Both the position numbers and the translations under genes were made by a program. The notes beneath the pieces are model-generated. The model was not told the DNA's origin and made no database searches. It saw nothing but the letters and a program-made list of their open reading frames with translations. 64,000 bases of DNA from Begonia masoniana (lineage: Eukaryota > Streptophyta > Magnoliopsida > Cucurbitales > Begoniaceae), in assembly GCA_022432975.1 (NCBI GenBank), contig CM039512.1:43995124-44059123 (forward strand), given 5' to 3'. Within the stretch, counting starts at the first letter, position 1; every line of letters starts with the position of its first letter. Below are positions 12,268-23,384 of the stretch, in pieces.

Positions 12268-13212
12268 ATGTCGAAGAAGAATTTGACAGAAAAGTCGGGT
12301 TCGCCATCAGATCAACTCGAGCGCCTCGTCGAGTTGGAAGAAGAAATACGGTATTTGCAAGACATACCGGACAACATTCGATTCATAGAAGAACGAATGA
12401 AGGAAATGTCTGAATTTCCTACCGAAATAGCCACTATTCACAACAGGATAGATGCCATACCGATTCCAGAGCTGTTGAATCGGGTGGAGACCCTCGAATC
12501 CCAACAAGAAAAGGGAAAGGGAGCTGACACAGGAGAAAGTTCCACAAGTGCAATAATCGGGGTCATGGAGCGCGTCGATGAGATCGAGCTAGCTCATACC
12601 CGGTTGTCAGAAACTGTGTCCCAAGTAACAGAGGACTTCAGGACAATGTTTGATTCTCTCAAAGCTGAGATTGGTGAGATCAACGTTAAACTGAACTTGA
12701 CTATGAGAGCCATGGGAAGTCAAACCCATGGTACTGCTGCTGCTGAATTTAGCCGAGTGAAAATCCCAGAGCCAAAATCCTTTGGGGGAGCTCGAGATGC
12801 AAAAGAAATTGAGAATTTCATCTTCGACATGGAACAATATTTTAAAGCCACCAAAACAGATGATTATTCGAAAGTTACCTTGGCCACAATGCATCTTACT
12901 GGAGATGCAAAACTTTGGTGGAGATCGAAATACCACGATATCAGTATGGGCGAATGTGTGATTGATACTTGGGAAGAACTAAAAAGACAACTGAAGGATC
13001 AATTCTTTCCAGAGAATGTCGAGTTTAATGCCCGCAGACTACTTCGAGAGTTGAAGCAGACTACAAGCATTCGTGATTATGTTAAACAGTTCTCGGGACT
13101 CATGCTGAACATTAGAGACATGTCAGAAAAAGATAAGATCTTCACTTTCATCGAAGTTCTTAAGCCGTGGGCCAGAACTAAATTGTATGAACAAAGGGTG
13201 CAAAGCCTTTGA
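12268..13212 (+). pseudogene. gag: chromovirus Gag (upstream part, ends at in-frame TGA)
   Basis: Encodes 314 residues of the particle protein. Residues about 15-130 are charged and predicted coiled-coil. The conserved gag core begins around residue 160 (PEPKSFGGA) and includes the LTGDAKLWW motif and the RDYVKQFSGLML segment. The ATG at 12268 lies 28 bases past the primer-binding site, a normal position. The frame ends at TGA 13210-13212, but homologous protein continues in the same frame, meets a second TGA at 13291-13293 and then runs into the zinc knuckle at 13411. The original product was therefore one gag-pol polyprotein, now interrupted twice. Both stops lie where a C-to-T change in a CGA codon would create them, which suggests methyl-CpG deamination (inference). 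Confidence 0.88.
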
Positions 13213-13410
13213 AGCGCGCTTGCCGCAGCAGAGCGGTTGTTTGACTATAACTCTGAGAACCCTGCACCAAAGAAGAATGCTCCTAGTAGCTGAAACGCCG
13301 CCAAGTTTCAGAAGCCGAACACTGGTACTATTGAAAAGAAACCATTTGTTCCAAGAGAAGGCTACGAAGCACCAAGAAATGCTAACAATCAGCGACCTAC
13401 AAATAGGCCT

Positions 13411-16400
13411 ATGTCTTGCTTTCTGTGCAAAGGACCTCATCGAGTGGCCGAATGCCCTCATAGATCGGCCTTAACTGCCTTACAAGGTTCAATTCGAGAT
13501 GACAACTCAGTTAAGGAAGTTTCTGAAGAAGAATCCACTGAGCTTGCCGAAGTTGGTACTATGACTTTCTTGTCAGCTGTACAACAACAGATGGAGGAAC
13601 TAAGGAAAATCCCAGAAAAAGGTCTCATGTATGTGGAGTCCTTCATCAATGACAGGGCCACTACGAGTACAATGATAGATTCGGGAGCTACTCACAATTT
13701 TATTACAGAGAAGGAAGCTCACCGACTTGGTTTGAAGCTGGAAAGGAATGGCGGAAAGATGAAGACAGTGAATGCCAAAGCGATGCCAGTACTTGGAATC
13801 GTAAGAAGAGCTCAGTTGAAGCTCGGCTCATGGACAGGACTTATTGACTTTGTCGTAGCACAAATTGATGACTTTGATATTATCTTAGGGATGGATTTCT
13901 TGATGGAACATAAAGTCATCCTAATGCCCTCAGCGAAATGTTTAGTAGTCACCAGTAACAACCCAACCGTTGTTCCTGCAATTCTAAAACAACCAAATGT
14001 CATCAATACAAAGATGCTCTCTGCTATGCAATTTAAAAAAGGGCTGAAACACGATGATCCAACTTACATGGTCGTTCCATTAGGGTTGAGTACAAAGAAG
14101 GAGGAAGTAATACACCCTGAAATCTCAAGAGTTCTAGAAGAGTTTAGGAGTACCATGCCCGAGTGCTTGCCCAAGACATTACCTCCAAGAAGAGACATCG
14201 ATCATCAGATTGAACTGAACCCCGGAGCCAAACCTCCTGCAAAGACCCCATATAGAATGGCTCCGCCAGAGCTGGCAGAACTAAGGAAGCAATTAGATGA
14301 GCTACTTGAGGCCGGATTCATCAGACCTGCTAAAGCACCTTTTGGAGCGCCAGTGTTGTTTCAAAAGAAAAAAGATGGAAGTCTACGAATGTGCATAGAT
14401 TACCGGGCACTCAACAAAGTCACAGTGCGCAACAAGTATCCCATTCCACTCATCACTGACCTTTTTGATCAGTTGTATAAAGCCAAGTACTTCACCAAGC
14501 TTGATCTACGGTCAGGCTATTATCAAGTAAGAATTGCAGAAGGAGACGAACTCAAGACAACGTGCGTAACAAGGTATGGAGCCTTTGAATTCTTGGTGAT
14601 GCCCTTCGGACTCACAAACGCTTCTGCAACATTCTGCACCCTCATGAATCAAGTATTTCATGAGTACCTTGACAAGTTTGTGGTGGTGTACCTTGATGAC
14701 ATTGTGGTATACAGCGAGACGCTAGAAGAGCACAAGACACATCTCCGTTTGGTTTTCGAAAAGCTAAGAGAAAACCAACTATATGTGAAGAAAGAAAAAT
14801 GCTCTTTTGCCCAGGAGAGCTTCGAATTCCTCGGCCACATTGTTGAACAAGGTCGTCTTCGCATGGACCCGGATAAGATAAGTGCTGTCAAAAGTTGGAA
14901 GACCCCTACATCTGTCACCGAACTGCGCTCCTTCCTCGGACTCGCTAATTATTATAGACGATTTGTAGAAGGATTCTCGAAGAAAGCTGCACCCTTAACG
15001 GAACTCTTAAAGAAAGGAGTTTCTTGGACGTGGAGTTCAGACTGCCAAAAATCCTTCATTAATCTAAAGGAAGCTATGATACAGGAGCCGGTGCTCGCAC
15101 TAGCCGATGTCACTCAGCCGTTTGAAGTAGAGACTGATGCCTCAGATGTTGCTCTAGGAGGAGTCCTGATGCAAAATGGCCATCCTATTGCCTTCGAAAG
15201 TCGTAAGTTGAAAGAGGCAGAGAGAAAATACATTGCTTCAGAGAAGGAAATGTTGGCTGTAGTTCATTGTCTGCGCGTGTGGAGACAGTATCTGCTTGGA
15301 TCGAAGTTCATCGTAAAGACAGATAACAGTTCAATTTGTCACTTCTTTGAACAACCAAAACTTTCAGCGAAGCAGGCACGGTGGCACGAATTAATTTCAG
15401 AATTTGATTTTCACTTTGAACACAAATCAGGCCAGAGCAATCGAGCAGCTGATGCATTAAGTCGGAAGGCAGAGTGCGCTAGTCTATGTTATCTGTCTCA
15501 ACTTCAAGCAAGTAAGGTTAATGGATCCCTAAAAGATTGCATCCGGGACAATTTACAAGACGACCCCGCAGCTCGGGCTGTAATGCAACTTGTGAAAGAA
15601 GGAAAGACGCGGCAATTCTGGATCGAAAATGGCTTGCTCTTCACCAAAGGAAACCGTCTGTATGTTCCTCGAAGCAATAACTTACGGTGTACTCTTCTGC
15701 GAGAATGCCATGATACCTTATGGGCAGGTCATGCAGGCTGGCAGCGAACTTATGTCCTTTTAAAGAGAGGATACTACTGGCCCCAAATGAAGGGGGATGT
15801 TATGCAGTACACCAAGACCTGTTTAGTATGCCAACAAGATAAGGTAGAGAGGAACAAGATTGCAGGCCTACTGAAACCTCTACCGGTACCAAGAAATCCT
15901 TGGGAAAGCGTTTCCTTGGACTTCATCACAAACTTGCCTTCTGCCAGCGACTTTGAAGCCATATTGGTGGTCGTCGATCGGTTCTCTAAGTATGCCACGT
16001 TCATTGCTGCCCCGAAACACTGTCCTGCCGAGACAACCGCCCAACTATTCTTCAAGCATATAGTGAAGCTGTGGGGGATTCCTCAAAGTATTGTCAGTGA
16101 TAGAGACCCTCGATTCACTGGATCTTTTTGGGTGGAACTATTTCAGCTACTTGGATCAAGCTTGAATATCTCTTCCAGCTACCACCCCCAAACAGACGGT
16201 CAGACGGAACGCTTCAACAGCTTACTTGAAGAGTACCTGCGACACTTCATCAATACTAATCAGAAGAATTGGCCGAGTCTACTTGATGTGGCTCAATTCT
16301 GTTTTAATTGTCAAAAGAGCTCCTCAACAGGAATGAGCCCGTTCGAAGTGGTTTGCGGGAGACAGCCAATCATGCCCCATACCTTAGAGCAACCATATTC

Positions 16401-16977
16401 TGGGAAGAGCCCGAAAGCTTACAACTTCTCTAAGGAATGGAAGTACAATACAGAGATAGCTCGCGCTTACTTGGAGCGAGCATCTAAGCATATGAAGACG
16501 TGGGCAGATAAGAAACGGCGACCGATGGAATTTAAAGCTGGTGACCTTGTACTAATTAAGTTGTTACCTGAACAACTTCGCTTGAGAGGGAAGAAAGACA
16601 AGCGACTAATCAGAAAGTATGAAGGCCCAATCGAAGTAATCGAGAAGGTCGGGAGAACATCCTATCGAGTCAATCTTCCATCATGGCTCAAAATCCACTC
16701 GGTGATTCATGTCAGCAACTTAAAGCCTTATCATCCAGATGACGAAGACAAGGAAAGGAACGACATCTTGAGACCAGATATCTCCATCAGCAACCAAAGG
16801 AAAAGAGAAGTTGAAGAAATCCTTGCAGATCGAAGCGTCAGAATAGGCCGGCGACAGTACCAGGAGTATCTCATCAGGTGGAAAGGGCTAGGAGACGACG
16901 AAGTATCTTGGGAGAAAGCAGAAGATCTGGAGGACTCCGCGAAGATGATCAAAGAATTCAAGCAGAAGCAGAGTTGA
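13411..16977 (+). CDS. pol: chromovirus zinc knuckle and Pol polyprotein with chromodomain
   Basis: Open for 1188 codons, in the same frame as gag. Domains in order: zinc knuckle CX2CX3HX4C (C3, C6, H10, C15); aspartic protease with D90-S-G-A-T; reverse transcriptase with Y427-L-D-D; RNase H (ETDAS motif, then TDNSS); integrase zinc finger (H767, H774, C804, C807); integrase core D837, D897, E933 with D-X35-E spacing; and a C-terminal chromodomain (about residues 1130-1188, EYLIRWKGL and SWE). The chromodomain is thought to steer integration toward particular histone marks. Every catalytic residue checked is present, so this half looks functional. The upstream TGA codons would block its translation as a fusion with Gag. 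Internal initiation at 13411 is not known for such elements. Confidence 0.95.
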   Translation: MSCFLCKGPHRVAECPHRSALTALQGSIRDDNSVKEVSEEESTELAEVGTMTFLSAVQQQMEELRKIPEKGLMYVESFINDRATTSTMIDSGATHNFITEKEAHRLGLKLERNGGKMKTVNAKAMPVLGIVRRAQLKLGSWTGLIDFVVAQIDDFDIILGMDFLMEHKVILMPSAKCLVVTSNNPTVVPAILKQPNVINTKMLSAMQFKKGLKHDDPTYMVVPLGLSTKKEEVIHPEISRVLEEFRSTMPECLPKTLPPRRDIDHQIELNPGAKPPAKTPYRMAPPELAELRKQLDELLEAGFIRPAKAPFGAPVLFQKKKDGSLRMCIDYRALNKVTVRNKYPIPLITDLFDQLYKAKYFTKLDLRSGYYQVRIAEGDELKTTCVTRYGAFEFLVMPFGLTNASATFCTLMNQVFHEYLDKFVVVYLDDIVVYSETLEEHKTHLRLVFEKLRENQLYVKKEKCSFAQESFEFLGHIVEQGRLRMDPDKISAVKSWKTPTSVTELRSFLGLANYYRRFVEGFSKKAAPLTELLKKGVSWTWSSDCQKSFINLKEAMIQEPVLALADVTQPFEVETDASDVALGGVLMQNGHPIAFESRKLKEAERKYIASEKEMLAVVHCLRVWRQYLLGSKFIVKTDNSSICHFFEQPKLSAKQARWHELISEFDFHFEHKSGQSNRAADALSRKAECASLCYLSQLQASKVNGSLKDCIRDNLQDDPAARAVMQLVKEGKTRQFWIENGLLFTKGNRLYVPRSNNLRCTLLRECHDTLWAGHAGWQRTYVLLKRGYYWPQMKGDVMQYTKTCLVCQQDKVERNKIAGLLKPLPVPRNPWESVSLDFITNLPSASDFEAILVVVDRFSKYATFIAAPKHCPAETTAQLFFKHIVKLWGIPQSIVSDRDPRFTGSFWVELFQLLGSSLNISSSYHPQTDGQTERFNSLLEEYLRHFINTNQKNWPSLLDVAQFCFNCQKSSSTGMSPFEVVCGRQPIMPHTLEQPYSGKSPKAYNFSKEWKYNTEIARAYLERASKHMKTWADKKRRPMEFKAGDLVLIKLLPEQLRLRGKKDKRLIRKYEGPIEVIEKVGRTSYRVNLPSWLKIHSVIHVSNLKPYHPDDEDKERNDILRPDISISNQRKREVEEILADRSVRIGRRQYQEYLIRWKGLGDDEVSWEKAEDLEDSAKMIKEFKQKQS

Positions 16978-16995
16978 CGAGGACGTCAACAGCTC

Positions 16996-17008
16996 AAATA
17001 GGGGAGAA
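16996..17008 (+). other. polypurine tract of chromovirus
   Basis: AAATAGGGGAGAA, immediately before the 3' LTR, is the plus-strand primer site expected for LTR retrotransposons. Confidence 0.85.
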
Positions 17009-17467
17009 TGTCAAGGTCCGGGCTTGTCCAAGGCATGTTACCTATGGCCGCCCATGCTGCTAGGTAGATTTATTTCCTTTTTAAGTAATTCTGTTGTAAT
17101 CTTTTTCTTTCTATTTTTGGCAAGTGACTCCTCGCCTACATAGCATGTCCACTCCTGCTATAATGGAGATGGCCCGGATTGCTCTTTAGGGGGAGAGGCA
17201 TGACTGCACGTAGACCCCCCTACCCAACGTTGTAATTTGCTGCTATTCAATCAAGGCTTTTTACACACACTCTTTATGCAAACTTTATACTCAAATGATG
17301 CTCCTTTCGGTTAATCTCGCTCGCTCGTTGCTTACTCGTTAGACACAAGCTCGCTCTAACGAAGTGGGCACTCGGTGCCGTTGGCACGCTCGTTGGCTGA
17401 CCCAGTACTAGTGAGATATTGGGTGCCGCACGGTCTCGATACGCCCCTTGAAAGTAGGACCGTGACA
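17009..17467 (+). repeat. 3' LTR of chromovirus
   Basis: 459 bp. It differs from the 5' LTR by four substitutions and one extra C in a C-run. It is followed by the target duplication CACAG. Confidence 0.97.
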
Positions 17468-17743
17468 CACAGCGTGGGCGCGCGCGGCGCCCAGCGCCCT
17501 ATTTGTGCCGTTTTCCGATTTTTTTCAAATTTTTCCCTATTTCTAAAATGTTTTGACCCGACATTTTTCGACGTATTTTAAACGTATTTTGGGCCCATTT
17601 TCCAATGAATTTCGAGGGTTCGAAAAACCCGAAAACGAGTTTTAAAAATTTACTAAAATTAGTTTTAAATGATATTTTAAACGTGAGATCGGTTTGCAAA
17701 CGTAGCGCACCGAGCCGGGGTGGGTTCGGGGCGTTACATGTAG

Positions 17744-18469
17744 TGCTCACTCTTAAGTCACACTTTGTCTTCAATGGGTGCTATAACACTCTAACAAATG
17801 TTGTAGTGTTGAAACGTCTTTTTTTTCTTACCTTTTTTGTGCTTACAACTCCATTTCACACATCGATCTATTACTCAAGTCTTATTATGCTAAAAACACA
17901 CAAAAAAACTTGAAAAACTATTATAAACTCTCAAACTCACAAAATTCAAGTTTGGAACTGCTTAATTCCTTGATATAAAACTGTTTCATCAATCTATGTA
18001 TTAACGAAAACTAAATCTCATGTCAATAGTTTACCGTAATATGACTATTACAACCCTTTTGTGGAGTACATCCGTTGACCATTGAGTTTGTCAAGAACAC
18101 CTTGGATGACCATTACAGCTAAAATTTAAATGGTAGTCTACCATAGTTCTAAACTAGAGAACCACACCATCTTCTCTAGACGATCTTCTTTCATTGTTGG
18201 ACAACCATATATTTTCACTAAATCAGGTTTGTTTGACCTACAGCCTATCGTTGCCTTCATCTGGTGGTCTGCGACTAAAATGCTTCAAAATGTAGTACAA
18301 TCTATCCATTTCGAGGTCGACTATGACTAACCTTATGAGCAATTAGTTTCAGGTTTGGGTGACTGTAGTTGTGCATCAGTAGATTGTGATGATGCATTCA
18401 TGGAACTCGTCTCTAGTTTTGGTGACTACATATATACGTGATCATGCATTCATGCAACCTTTTTCTAGT
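17744..18469. other. spacer between two elements, no gene
   Basis: AT-rich. It continues the sequence that lies left of the solo LTR before 8704. I see no gene or element ends apart from the flanking target duplications. Confidence 0.5.
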
Positions 18470-18474
18470 GTAGG

Positions 18475-19684
18475 TGATAAGTGTGTATTTTACACACTTT
18501 ATTGTACTCGTTAATACTTGAATTGATGAGTTTTACTCAAGTATATGAAAGATTATGATATATTTGGTGCAAGTGTGTAGAAAAATTGGAGAAATACAGG
18601 TTTTGAAAGAAAACCAAAGCAGAAGAGTTGTCGATCGATCGACTACTTTAGGCGATCGATCGACTATTTTTAATCCCAGCCGTTTGGATATTTTAATTGA
18701 TGAAGGTGTTTGAATCTGGACCGTTGAAGCTGAACCATTGAATCTTGTTTTAATCTCAGCCATTGAAGATGATTGTGGGCTTCAGATTAATTAAAAATTA
18801 GGTTAACTAACTAAGAGGAGGCAACAAAAGAGATTCATTCAAAGCAGCCCTAGAGAGAGACAAAGAAGGAGGCAAGCGAGACAGAGACTGGAACCGAGCG
18901 AGAGCTTCTGGAACTGGATTTCAGCATAGTTTTTCTTTTCCTTTCTTCTTTGCAACTATGAACCCCTTTATTATTATTGTTTCTCTTCACTTTAGTATGA
19001 ACTAATTTTCTTTTCTAGGGCTACGATGTAGCCGGATTATGAATATTTAGTATTTTCTTCAATTCAAGTTGTTGATTTTCTGTTTCAATATTGTGTTGAG
19101 TATTTTATTCTACTCTTAATGCTTGCGATTGCCTAATCAGCAATAGCACGTCTGTAGCATTATTTTGAGACCGAGAGGTGATAAATAATCAAGCACTAAA
19201 TAATTTACCAGGAAAAGGATCTTAGGCTAGAGATAGCTAAGGCGTTCATGTGGTAGTATAATTTCTTATTCTTAATGTATTCAATTAATTTTTAGGATTT
19301 GAGACCGAGAGGTGATAACCCGTTAGTTGGATAAGTTTGTCATTGCTCGAGAGAGATTGATAAATATTTTTGTGAAATTACCATCAACACATAGAAATAG
19401 AAATTAATGATTTGGATTAGGAAAACTAAATAGGATTAATTTAGGTGAAATCGGAAACCCTAGAGCTTTTTTATTATATTTTTAAACCCGTTTAATTTCT
19501 GCTATTTAATTAAATTACTTTATTTTGCTATTTTAAATTCAAACTTATCAAAATCTTATATTCATTATAAACTAGAATTAATGTAGTTTGATCATTAATT
19601 AAAAAGTTATCGTGGGTTCGACAGTCTATTTATCACTTTATTACTTATTGCGACTCGTACAGTTGCGAACTATTTTTCACAACA
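18475..19684 (+). repeat. 5' LTR of the Athila/Tat-like element
   Basis: 1210 bp, from TGATAAGTGTGTATTTTACAC to TTTTTCACAACA. It contains GATCGATCGAC repeats near 18630-18665. The partner at 40654-41861 is similar but clearly diverged, so the insertion is older than the chromovirus. Confidence 0.95.
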
Positions 19685-19690
19685 AGTTTT

Positions 19691-19708
19691 TGGCGCCGTT
19701 GCCAGGGA
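19691..19708 (+). other. primer-binding site, Athila/Tat type
   Basis: TGGCGCCGTTGCCAGGGA, six bases past the LTR, is the site typical of plant Athila and Tat lineages (tRNA-Asp type). Confidence 0.9.
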
Positions 19709-19797
19709 CTTTATTATTAATATCGAATTAATTATTTTTAGTTTTATTTTGAATTTATTTTATTTTATTTCTTTATTTTCGTGTTATTTTCAGGTGC

Positions 19798-21290
19798 ATG
19801 CGTAAAGAAGGAAACACTAATCTTCTCCCGCTTAATCTTGAGATCGAGCGTACGTGTCGACAACATTGTAAAGAGAGAAGAGAATTTATTCGAACAGCGC
19901 GTGCCATTGTGGGAGATAACGAGGAAGATAATACTGAGAACCGAATCTTGCTAGATTATATTATACCTACTGTATCTGGAGTGCATTCAGCTATTCAAAA
20001 ACCAGCCTTCGCTGCTAATTTTGAAATTAAGTCGGGCATCTTGCATATGATTCAACAATCTCAGTTTAGTGGATTACCTTCTGAGGACCTCAAAGAACAT
20101 ATTGCAAATTTTTTGGAAGTATGCGACATTTTCAGATACCACAACGTGGGGGATGATGCTGTTAGGCTGCGTTTATTTTCGTTCTCATTACGGGACCGTG
20201 CGAAGAGTTGGCTTAACTCTCTGCCAGCCAATTCTATTACTACATGGAAAGAAATATGCCAGAAGTTCCTTTCTAAATTTTTTCCTTCGAGAAGACTGCT
20301 AAGCTCCGAAACGATATAATCAATTTTAGTCAATTCGATGGGGAAACTCTATATGAGGCATGGGCGAGATTCAAGGAGATGCTGAGAAAGTGTCCAAACC
20401 ATGGCCTACCGATGTGGATGCATATTCAAACTTTCTATGTGAGATTGTCAGCATCTACTAAAACTCTGGTAAATGCAGCTGCAGGTGGTGCTTTAATGAA
20501 AAAAACTGAAGAAGCTGCATATGATTTATTGGACGAATTGTCACTTAATAATGACCAATGCCCTGTGAAACGCACAATTATAAAGCGTACAACTAGTACC
20601 CCAGAGCTTGAAGCTATGAAAGCCTTAACACTACAAGTTGCTCATTGGCTAAACAGTTACAAGAATCTCATATGGCGGCTAGTGTGGGGAAAGTGCCAAT
20701 GGTTAATTTGTCAATGGTGTCAGGGACCACATCAGAGTGAAGAATGCCAAGTGGGAAATCCTATGTCGAATAAATCTACAGAACAAGTTAAATACATGGG
20801 GAATTTTAATTAGCAAGCAAATCTCAACTTAAATACTTATAATCCATGGTGGCGACAACATTCCGATTTCTCATGGAGCAATTCTCAAAATGTTATGCCT
20901 ATGCCTCACACATCGTAATCGGGTCCATCTCAACAAGCTGAGAAGAAAAATGATCTCGAAGCAGCCCTTATGCAATTTATGAATGAAACCCGTACAACGA
21001 TGCAGAATCAATCGGCCCAAATTCGAAGTCTTGAGAATCAACTTGGCCAATTTGCTAGTATCATCAATAAAAGATCTCAAGGTACACTACCTAGCAATAT
21101 TGAAGTAAATCTGAAAGAGCATTGTAATGCAATTACCACTCGAAATGGAACAGTAATTGAACCGGTGCAAAAAGAGCCAAGCGTGCCTAAATTTGATAAT
21201 GGGGGTTCAAGTGAAAGTGAAGCTCAAAGGTCTCTACCATCTCACCCTTTGCCAATACAAGCAATTCCACCTCAAGTGCCGTTTCCATAA
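19798..21290 (+). pseudogene. gag: Athila/Tat-like Gag, frameshifted
   Basis: The ATG at 19798 follows the leader at the expected distance. The first frame (19798-20319) carries the retrotransposon gag core (FSLRDRAKSWLNSLP). A single-base shift near 20285 moves homology to the next frame (through 20813), which holds the ARFKEMLRKCPNHG segment, and a zinc knuckle of the CX2CX3HX4C form follows around 20710-20750. After further breaks, 20970-21290 encodes the coiled-coil linker (QIRSLENQLGQFA). Protein order and motifs fit known Athila/Tat gag proteins. It is clearly non-functional through at least one frameshift and several stops. Confidence 0.85.
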
Positions 21291-21302
21291 AGGCTGAAGA
21301 AT

Positions 21303-22191
21303 GTGAAGCTTGATAATCAGTTTTCTAAGTTTCTTAATGTTTTCAAAAAGCTCCACATCAACATTCCATTCGCAGAGGCCCTCGAACAAATGCCTAATTA
21401 TGCAAAGTTTTTGAAAGATATTTTATCTCATAAGCGTAAGATCGAAGAAGGCAGTATGATTGCTTTGACGGAGGAATACAGCGCTATTATTCAATGGAAG
21501 CTTCCACAAAGCTGAAGGATCCAAGAAGTTTCACTATTCCATGTGAAATTGGGAAGTCAATTTTTGAGCAGACATTGTGTGATTTGAGTGCTAGTATAAA
21601 TTTAATGTCGTTATCCCTATTTCAAAACTTGGTCTTGGTGAAGAAAAGCCCACTAGTGTATTTCTACAAATGGCTGGTCGCTCTATAAAAAATCCGTATG
21701 GGGTGATTGAAGATGTCCTTGTCAAAGTCGACAAGTTTATTTTCCCCACTGATTTCTTGATTCTTGATATGGAAGAGGATCATGGCATCCCGATAATATT
21801 AGGTCGTCCATTCTTAGCAACAGGAGGTGCTGTAATTGATCTTAAAAAGGGGGAGCTTAAATTGCAGGTACACGATGAAGAGGTGACTTTCCAGGTGTAT
21901 AAATCAATTGAGCACCCAATAGTTAGCGATGATATATTTCGGGAGGAACTCCCTAACACTGTAACAAGGGAAACTTCACTTCAACCAAACGACTTTATTG
22001 AGCCTAATGGGAAGAAGTACGTTGAAAATTTGGGGGGGTCGACATTACGGGTCATACCATCTATTAAGAAACCACCCGACTACGAAGAGATTCTGGCGAA
22101 TGATAAGTTGGTAAATGGGCAACGATTGACACCATATTGGGACGGTACATGTAAAAGTGCAAAGTCTATCATATATTTCGACCCAACATGA
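21303..22191 (+). pseudogene. Athila/Tat-like protease region joined to an integrase-tail-like end
   Basis: Three overlapping frames (21303-21515, 21494-21688, 21670-22191) together give the segment upstream of the protease (NIPFAEALEQMPNYAKFLKD), the aspartic protease active-site region and the IPIILGRPFLATGGAVID flap region. The active site reads DLSAS where the family has DLGAS, so a conserved glycine is replaced. The last 40 residues (KLVNGQRLTPYW) resemble the extreme C terminus of Pol in this lineage rather than anything that normally follows protease. Reverse transcriptase, RNase H and the integrase core are therefore missing, as if deleted internally. A stop at 22189-22191 ends the frame. 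Confidence 0.75.
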
Positions 22192-22728
22192 AGAAGTATG
22201 ATGTCGGGCTGTCGACAATAAATACAAGCGCTTAGTGGTAGGCAACCCACCTAAGTGTCCTTTTTAGTTCACTATTTTAGTTTAGTTTGCATTAGTTTTG
22301 TTTATTTTATTTATTATTATTATTATTTTTAGAATTGAAAAAAAAAAGAAAAAAAGAAAGCTTCCTGATAGATGGCACCTGTCGAACGAAGCTCCACAAC
22401 GCTGACGACCAACCGGAGACGTTATGAGGTACGCTACTTTTACCCTATTTTTTTACATTGAGGGCAATGTTTGTTTTAAATTTGGAGGTGATTTTAGCGT
22501 ATCTTAGTACTGTACTATATTTTGGTATTGCAATCTGAAATCTGGTTTAGGTGTCTATAATTGAAATTTTAAATAAATTCATGCTTTAGCTTCTTGAAAA
22601 ATGCTGAGTAGAAGATTGTGTTGTATTAGTTTGCATTGACTTAAGCTTACAAAGTTAGACTCAGAAACCATGAGCACATTTTCATTCTTGTTTGATTTGA
22701 TCTGTTGGTATCACACTCATGTAGTCTA
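22192..22728 (+). other. non-coding 3' region of the Athila/Tat-like element, part 1
   Basis: Contains GTAGGCAACCCACC, which resembles the sequence following pol in these elements, an A-rich run near 22340 and TTTACATTGAGGGCAATG. It is interrupted after GTCTA at 22728 by the nested element and resumes at 34938. Confidence 0.7.
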
Positions 22729-23384
22729 TGTAACTCCCGGCATTTTGCCTATGTAATTATTCCCCGAATAATTAAGCGGAATTACTCTGATATTAATGCA
22801 ATGACTGTTTGTAATAAAATTATCGACGTGTTTAATCGAACAAGGGTAATTCGTGAAACCGAATCGATTAACTAAATAATGTTTTAGTTAGAAATGCATG
22901 GAGAGGTAAATTGGGAAGGAATTAAGGTAAGTGGGAGGGAGCCAATGGATGGTTGCCAAATGTCCATAACTTGCTGAGAAACCTACCTATTGTCTTCTCT
23001 TCTACGTAAACCTTCATTTTCATCATCTTCTCTGTTCTCTCTCTTCCATAGGACAACGTCCATCGAAACTCCTTCAATCTCTTCAGTTTTCTTCTATTTC
23101 TCTGTCTAAGGTAATCATCTACTAAGGTTAATGAGTTTGGACAAGTTAAAATGTGAGTTTTGTTGAAGTTTAGGGTTAAGATATTTTGGAGAAAATTCAC
23201 TGTTTTTGGATAAAAACACGTTGGTTTGTTTTCTAAAGGTTTGAATGGAGTTTGAAGCATATTCTACTAAGTTATTAGTTAGCATTTGCAGCTATGTTAA
23301 TTTTTCTTTCCGAGCACGTCATAGGTTCGTGCATCACCGCGGTTTCGCGAGCAAGCTTGCTGCATTTCGAACAACAGGTAAGTT

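Larger units (their letters stand above)
11768..17467 (+). mobile_element. Ty3/gypsy chromovirus, nearly complete and young
   Basis: A 5.7-kb LTR retrotransposon with a 5-bp duplication CACAG (11763-11767 and 17468-17472), TG...CA-ended LTRs of 458 and 459 bp, a tRNA-iMet-type primer-binding site, gag-pol and a polypurine tract. The C-terminal chromodomain and short LTRs place it among chromoviruses, probably Galadriel or Reina rather than Tekay (inference). The LTRs differ by four substitutions and one single-base indel, so insertion is recent on the usual LTR clock, a few hundred thousand years depending on the assumed rate. It lies inside an older solo LTR in the same orientation. Confidence 0.96.
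8709..17738 (+). mobile_element. large solo LTR split by a nested chromovirus
   Basis: Starts TGTAACACCCGAG and ends GGGGCGTTACA, with an exact target duplication TGTAG (8704-8708 and 17739-17743). Removing the nested element (11768-17467) and one copy of its 5-bp duplication leaves about 3.3 kb. No coding region or primer-binding site belongs to the outer unit, so it is a solo LTR. It has a perfect donor-like CAG/GTAAGT at 9889-9897, a TTACTAAG branch-like motif near 11044 and an acceptor-like GTGTAG/GT ending at 11086, with the 46-bp array between them. The region around the inner insertion (11680-11767 and 17468-17500) is unusually GC-rich. Confidence 0.92.
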
